Assembly: GCF_008831285.2 (NCBI RefSeq)
Contig: NC_045139.1
Span: forward strand, 14,738,354 to 14,802,353
From: Nymphaea colorata
Taxonomy: Eukaryota > Streptophyta > Magnoliopsida > Nymphaeales > Nymphaeaceae
Reading direction: 5' to 3'
DNA: 64,000 nucleotides
Under the pieces are notes generated by a model. The model ran no database searches and was not told the DNA's origin. It saw nothing but the letters and a program-made list of their open reading frames with translations. A program made the translations under genes and the position numbers. Below are positions 62,824 to 64,000 of this stretch, in pieces. Position 1 is the stretch's first letter; each line of letters begins with the position of its first letter.

Positions 62824-63256
62824 TGTTGAAATAAGAGAGAAAGAAGGACAAAGCAAACACACAAAGTTTAACGTGGTTCGGCCTGATCAGTGGCTTACGC
62901 CCACACACAAGACAACACAATGACTGCTTTCACACACTAATAACAACGAGTTCTTTTATAGGTGAGAAAACAAAAAAACTTAAGGCACCTCCACCATAAG
63001 AGAACTGACCAAAGGAAGGAGATGATAACTGTCCAAAAATAATTGCTTACATAAAAAAAAAAAACAGAAAATGAGACACGTCCTTATAAAAATAACTGTT
63101 CAAAAAAGGGGACGTGCATAAAACCCTTTCTTCAATAAAAACCCAGTTTTAAGAAAACCTCGTTTTTAAAAGCGAGTGAAAGACCTGATCCATCTAGATT
63201 GTTCATAAAAAAACCATGATTTTTTTAGTGTGTCACTTAAACAAATAAACTATGTT
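62824..63256 (-). repeat. 5' LTR of the copia element (outer edge uncertain)
   Basis: The inner edge is fixed by the primer-binding site and by TGTTGAAAT, the reverse complement of an LTR end in CA. The first about 145 bases match the left LTR remnant. The outer edge is unresolved because the other LTR is truncated; the aaaac at 63257 is only a candidate target duplication. Confidence 0.65.
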
Positions 63257-64000
63257 TTCAAAACTTGTTAAACAAATTCGATTTCTAATGAACTAAGTAT
63301 TTATAAAACTGAGTTAAGTGAGAGCGCCATCAAATTTTCCCTTAAACAGGTTTTTGAGTGGAGGAGCTTAGAGCTCCACCGAAAGTTAGGCTTGGATCCT
63401 CATGCAAGCATAGATGCACGAGACGTGTACCTTTGCCAATTATCATCGAGTTTGAGCATGTTGGTTTATTATGCACTCTCTTGTTCTTTGGATCTTATAA
63501 TGAATGCATGAGCTATTGAGTATCCATTTGCACTAGTTACAGAGTAACACAAATGATGTGAATTGCGATGACATCACTTAATGTTCGAGCCGTTTAGTAA
63601 GATGAGCCACATCTTTAATTATTTTAACATATATCTGTGATATACTAATAATAAAATAAATGGCTCTTGAAGATGAGCAAATTAATAACAAGGTAAAACA
63701 AGTGGCATGTAATTTTTGTTAACTGGGTGTTGGCTGCATCCACGTTACGGTCGTTGTGTGTTTTATAAAAAAATTATTTTTAATTAACTTTTTAAAACCT
63801 AGTTTGTATGTTTGGATGACAAGACTGAAACGAAGGGTTAAGTTGTTCATGACAGTTTGAAAATATCGTTTCATTATTTATAACGATAGGAGGTTCCCTT
63901 CCTCCTCACGAATAATGACATTTAAGCCCATCATTAGAAAGGTTCATCTTGAAGTTGAGTTTTTTCAATAGACTCAATTTCAACTGTCAACAAACCTGCC
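63257..64000. other. Right flank, no gene seen
   Basis: AT-rich intergenic DNA to the window edge. No frame of note, no repeat recognised. Confidence 0.45.

Larger units (their letters stand above)
56948..63256 (-). mobile_element. Degenerate Ty1/copia LTR retrotransposon
   Basis: Minus-strand element with 5' LTR at the right, a primer-binding site, gag, protease, integrase, reverse transcriptase and RNase H in copia order, and a left LTR remnant. All coding parts are broken by stops and frameshifts, so it is non-autonomous. Its RNase H tail, polypurine tract and most of the left LTR are missing and replaced by a different segment (57098-58222). The left edge is set by LTR homology. The right edge is a guess at the aaaac string at 63257, which would match the left flank. 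Confidence 0.85.

Noticed and set aside
63133-63180. Alternative outer edge of the 5' LTR near ttcttca
   Set aside because: It ends in CA but the following bases do not match the left flank; the edge stays unresolved.

Overview
This is nuclear DNA from a flowering plant. The evidence is spliced plant-specific genes with GT/GC-AG introns, AT-rich intergenic DNA full of (CT)n, (AT)n and poly-A/T runs, a degenerate Ty1/copia retrotransposon, and recognisable plant families: AGO10, YUCCA, calmodulin-like, VTE3, PLAC8 and LSM8. I cannot assign the lineage from the sequence alone. Gene density is low, with about seven protein genes and one tRNA in 64 kb.

Layout. 1-2170: the 5' end of an AGO10/ZWILLE-type Argonaute on the minus strand, running off the left edge, with a GA-rich leader. 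2.2-15 kb: gene-poor and repeat-rich, with a tRNA-Val(AAC) gene at 11.9 kb. 15.2-17.6 kb: a four-exon YUCCA flavin monooxygenase whose second intron has a non-canonical GC donor beside a CT microsatellite. 17.6-24.9 kb: gene-poor, with several local duplications. 24.9-40.1 kb: an old, imperfect tandem duplication. The left copy holds a wrecked calmodulin-like pseudogene. The right copy holds the intact four-exon calmodulin-like gene and the 3' end of VTE3. 39.1-42.8 kb: VTE3 (MPBQ/MSBQ methyltransferase, minus strand). 44.7-45.1 kb: a broken genomic copy of the last YUCCA exon. 46.8-47.3 kb: a single-exon proline-rich protein (minus). 48.9-51.9 kb: a PLAC8/cell-number-regulator-type protein (plus). 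53.9-54.9 kb: LSM8 (minus), five coding exons, one with a GC-AG intron. 56.9-63.3 kb: a decayed copia element on the minus strand, with a distinct 1.1 kb CGGTACG-bordered segment replacing its 3' end.

The genes do not form a functional cluster. They act in small-RNA silencing (AGO10), auxin synthesis (YUC), calcium sensing (CML), tocopherol/plastoquinone synthesis (VTE3), the U6 snRNP (LSM8) and a plasma-membrane Cys-rich family (PLAC8). I found no convincing new biological system. The best second looks are the tandem duplication with gene death in one copy, the microsatellite-abutted YUCCA donor site, the unprocessed YUCCA exon fragment 27 kb away, the LSM8 GC-AG intron, and the composite transposon.
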